Shown here: positions 5,231 to 5,680 of the stretch, piece after piece | How the letters are laid out: every line of letters begins with the position of its first letter | Position numbering within the stretch: position 1 is the stretch's first letter | NCBI GenBank assembly: GCA_900553645.1 | Contig: USEE01000112.1 | Location: 1 to 5,680, forward strand | From: an uncultured Eubacteriales bacterium | Lineage (GTDB): Bacteria > Bacillota_A > Clostridia > Christensenellales > Aristaeellaceae | Direction of reading: 5' to 3' | DNA length: 5,680 nt | The notes under the pieces: model-generated | Databases searched by the model: none | Told to the model about the DNA's origin: nothing | The model's input: the letters and a program-made list of their open reading frames with translations, nothing else | Made by a program: the position numbers and the translations under genes

Positions 5231-5680
5231 TTACCTTATCAGCAATACGGCCTTATTGAGCATATCGCGCAATTGCGTCTCAAGGCAGTCGGCGATGTCG
5301 TCTATCATCTTGGTTATCTCGGGCGTGGGCTTTTCAAGGTCGGACATCAGGCGGTCGAATATCGCGAACGCGAAGTCCTCCTGCTTGCGCTCTAGGCTGG
5401 CGTGGAAGCGTTTTTCCGAGAACAGCTTGCGCACGCCCTTGGGCAGGTTCATCGTACGCAGTTTCTTATCGGCCGCCTGAGAGCCTATCACCGCGACGAT
5501 CAGGCCCAGTATCGCGCCTATGATAAGACCTATCGGGCCGGTTGCAATCAATGCGGTTTCGGTGCCGCCCATTATCATCGCGAATACGGACGCGACGATT
5601 ACGTCGATCAGCACCTTTATGCCTTCAAAGCTGATTATCTGACCGGACGAAATGTCGATTTCGCCGGGTGTGAACATCAG
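5231..5680 (-). CDS. Unrecognised membrane protein, C-terminal part (open at window edge)
   Basis: The frame is open to the last base of the window, giving 149 visible residues ending KAVLLIR before TAA. An ATG lies one codon inside the edge, but with 3 bases of upstream sequence no ribosome site can be judged; this may be the tail of a larger protein. Numbering from the first visible codon, hydrophobic segments lie at about 22-38 (KVLIDVIVASVFAMIMG) and 43-66 (ALIATGPIGLIIGAILGL onward). The second is Gly-rich with GxxxG-like spacing, as in helices that pack tightly or insert as hairpins. The rest (67-149) is charged and probably helical, with a basic stretch (KKLRTMNLPKGVRKLF) next to the membrane and an acidic amphipathic region at about 100-141. 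No enzymatic motif is visible. A hairpin 9 nt after the stop probably ends its transcript. Family unknown. Confidence 0.75.
   Translation of the reverse strand: MMFTPGEIDISSGQIISFEGIKVLIDVIVASVFAMIMGGTETALIATGPIGLIIGAILGLIVAVIGSQAADKKLRTMNLPKGVRKLFSEKRFHASLERKQEDFAFAIFDRLMSDLEKPTPEITKMIDDIADCLETQLRDMLNKAVLLIR

Noticed and set aside
5205..5480. A 91-codon plus-strand open frame across the hairpin and the end of the minus-strand membrane gene
   Set aside because: It starts inside the terminator hairpin, lacks a ribosome site, and is antisense to a more plausible membrane-protein frame.
1..5680. CRISPR array, tRNA, rRNA or known riboswitch
   Set aside because: No regularly spaced direct repeats, no cloverleaf or rRNA-like sequence, and no riboswitch core recognised on either strand by eye; a covariance-model scan would be decisive.

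Overview
The window looks like a moderately GC-rich anaerobic Bacillota genome, most likely a gut-type Clostridia lineage. The reasons are strong GGAGG-type ribosome binding sites, a sigma-70/SigA promoter with an extended -10, and a biotin-dependent sodium-pump decarboxylase operon laid out as in many Clostridia. This assignment is inferred from gene content and signals; no marker gene is present.

Positions 1-3746, minus strand: a five-gene operon read from right to left. The order is an MmdA/PCCB-type (12S-like) carboxyltransferase (2292-3746), a small OadG-like membrane subunit (1904-2245), a biotin carrier protein (1453-1836), the OadB/GcdB-type Na+-pumping beta subunit (172-1377), and the first 45 codons of an OadA/PycB (5S-like) carboxyltransferase (1-135, cut by the window edge). 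Together they encode a membrane complex in which a carboxyltransferase moves CO2 from an acyl-CoA or an oxo-acid onto biotin. The beta subunit then decarboxylates carboxybiotin and exports Na+. The operon carries both 12S-like and 5S-like carboxyltransferases beside one carrier and one pump. It could therefore be a pump fed by two substrates, a transcarboxylase, or both. No biotin carboxylase lies in the window.

Positions 3747-4077: a 331-bp divergent intergenic region. It holds a very good plus-strand promoter (4011-4039) and, near the operon start, a cluster of overlapping inverted repeats (3824-3879) that could be operators or a leader-RNA switch.

Positions 4078-4998, plus strand: a 306-residue protein with a signal peptide and no recognised family.

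Positions 4999-5230: a convergent intergenic region. It contains a 159-bp element with perfect 13-bp terminal inverted repeats (5015-5173, MITE-like), directly followed by a long hairpin (5174-5221) that probably terminates transcription from one or both sides.

Positions 5231-5680, minus strand: the C-terminal part of an unrecognised membrane protein with glycine-rich hydrophobic segments, open to the window edge.

The metabolic operon belongs to known families. The least explained parts are the overlapping dyads upstream of the operon, the inverted-repeat element, and the secreted orphan protein.
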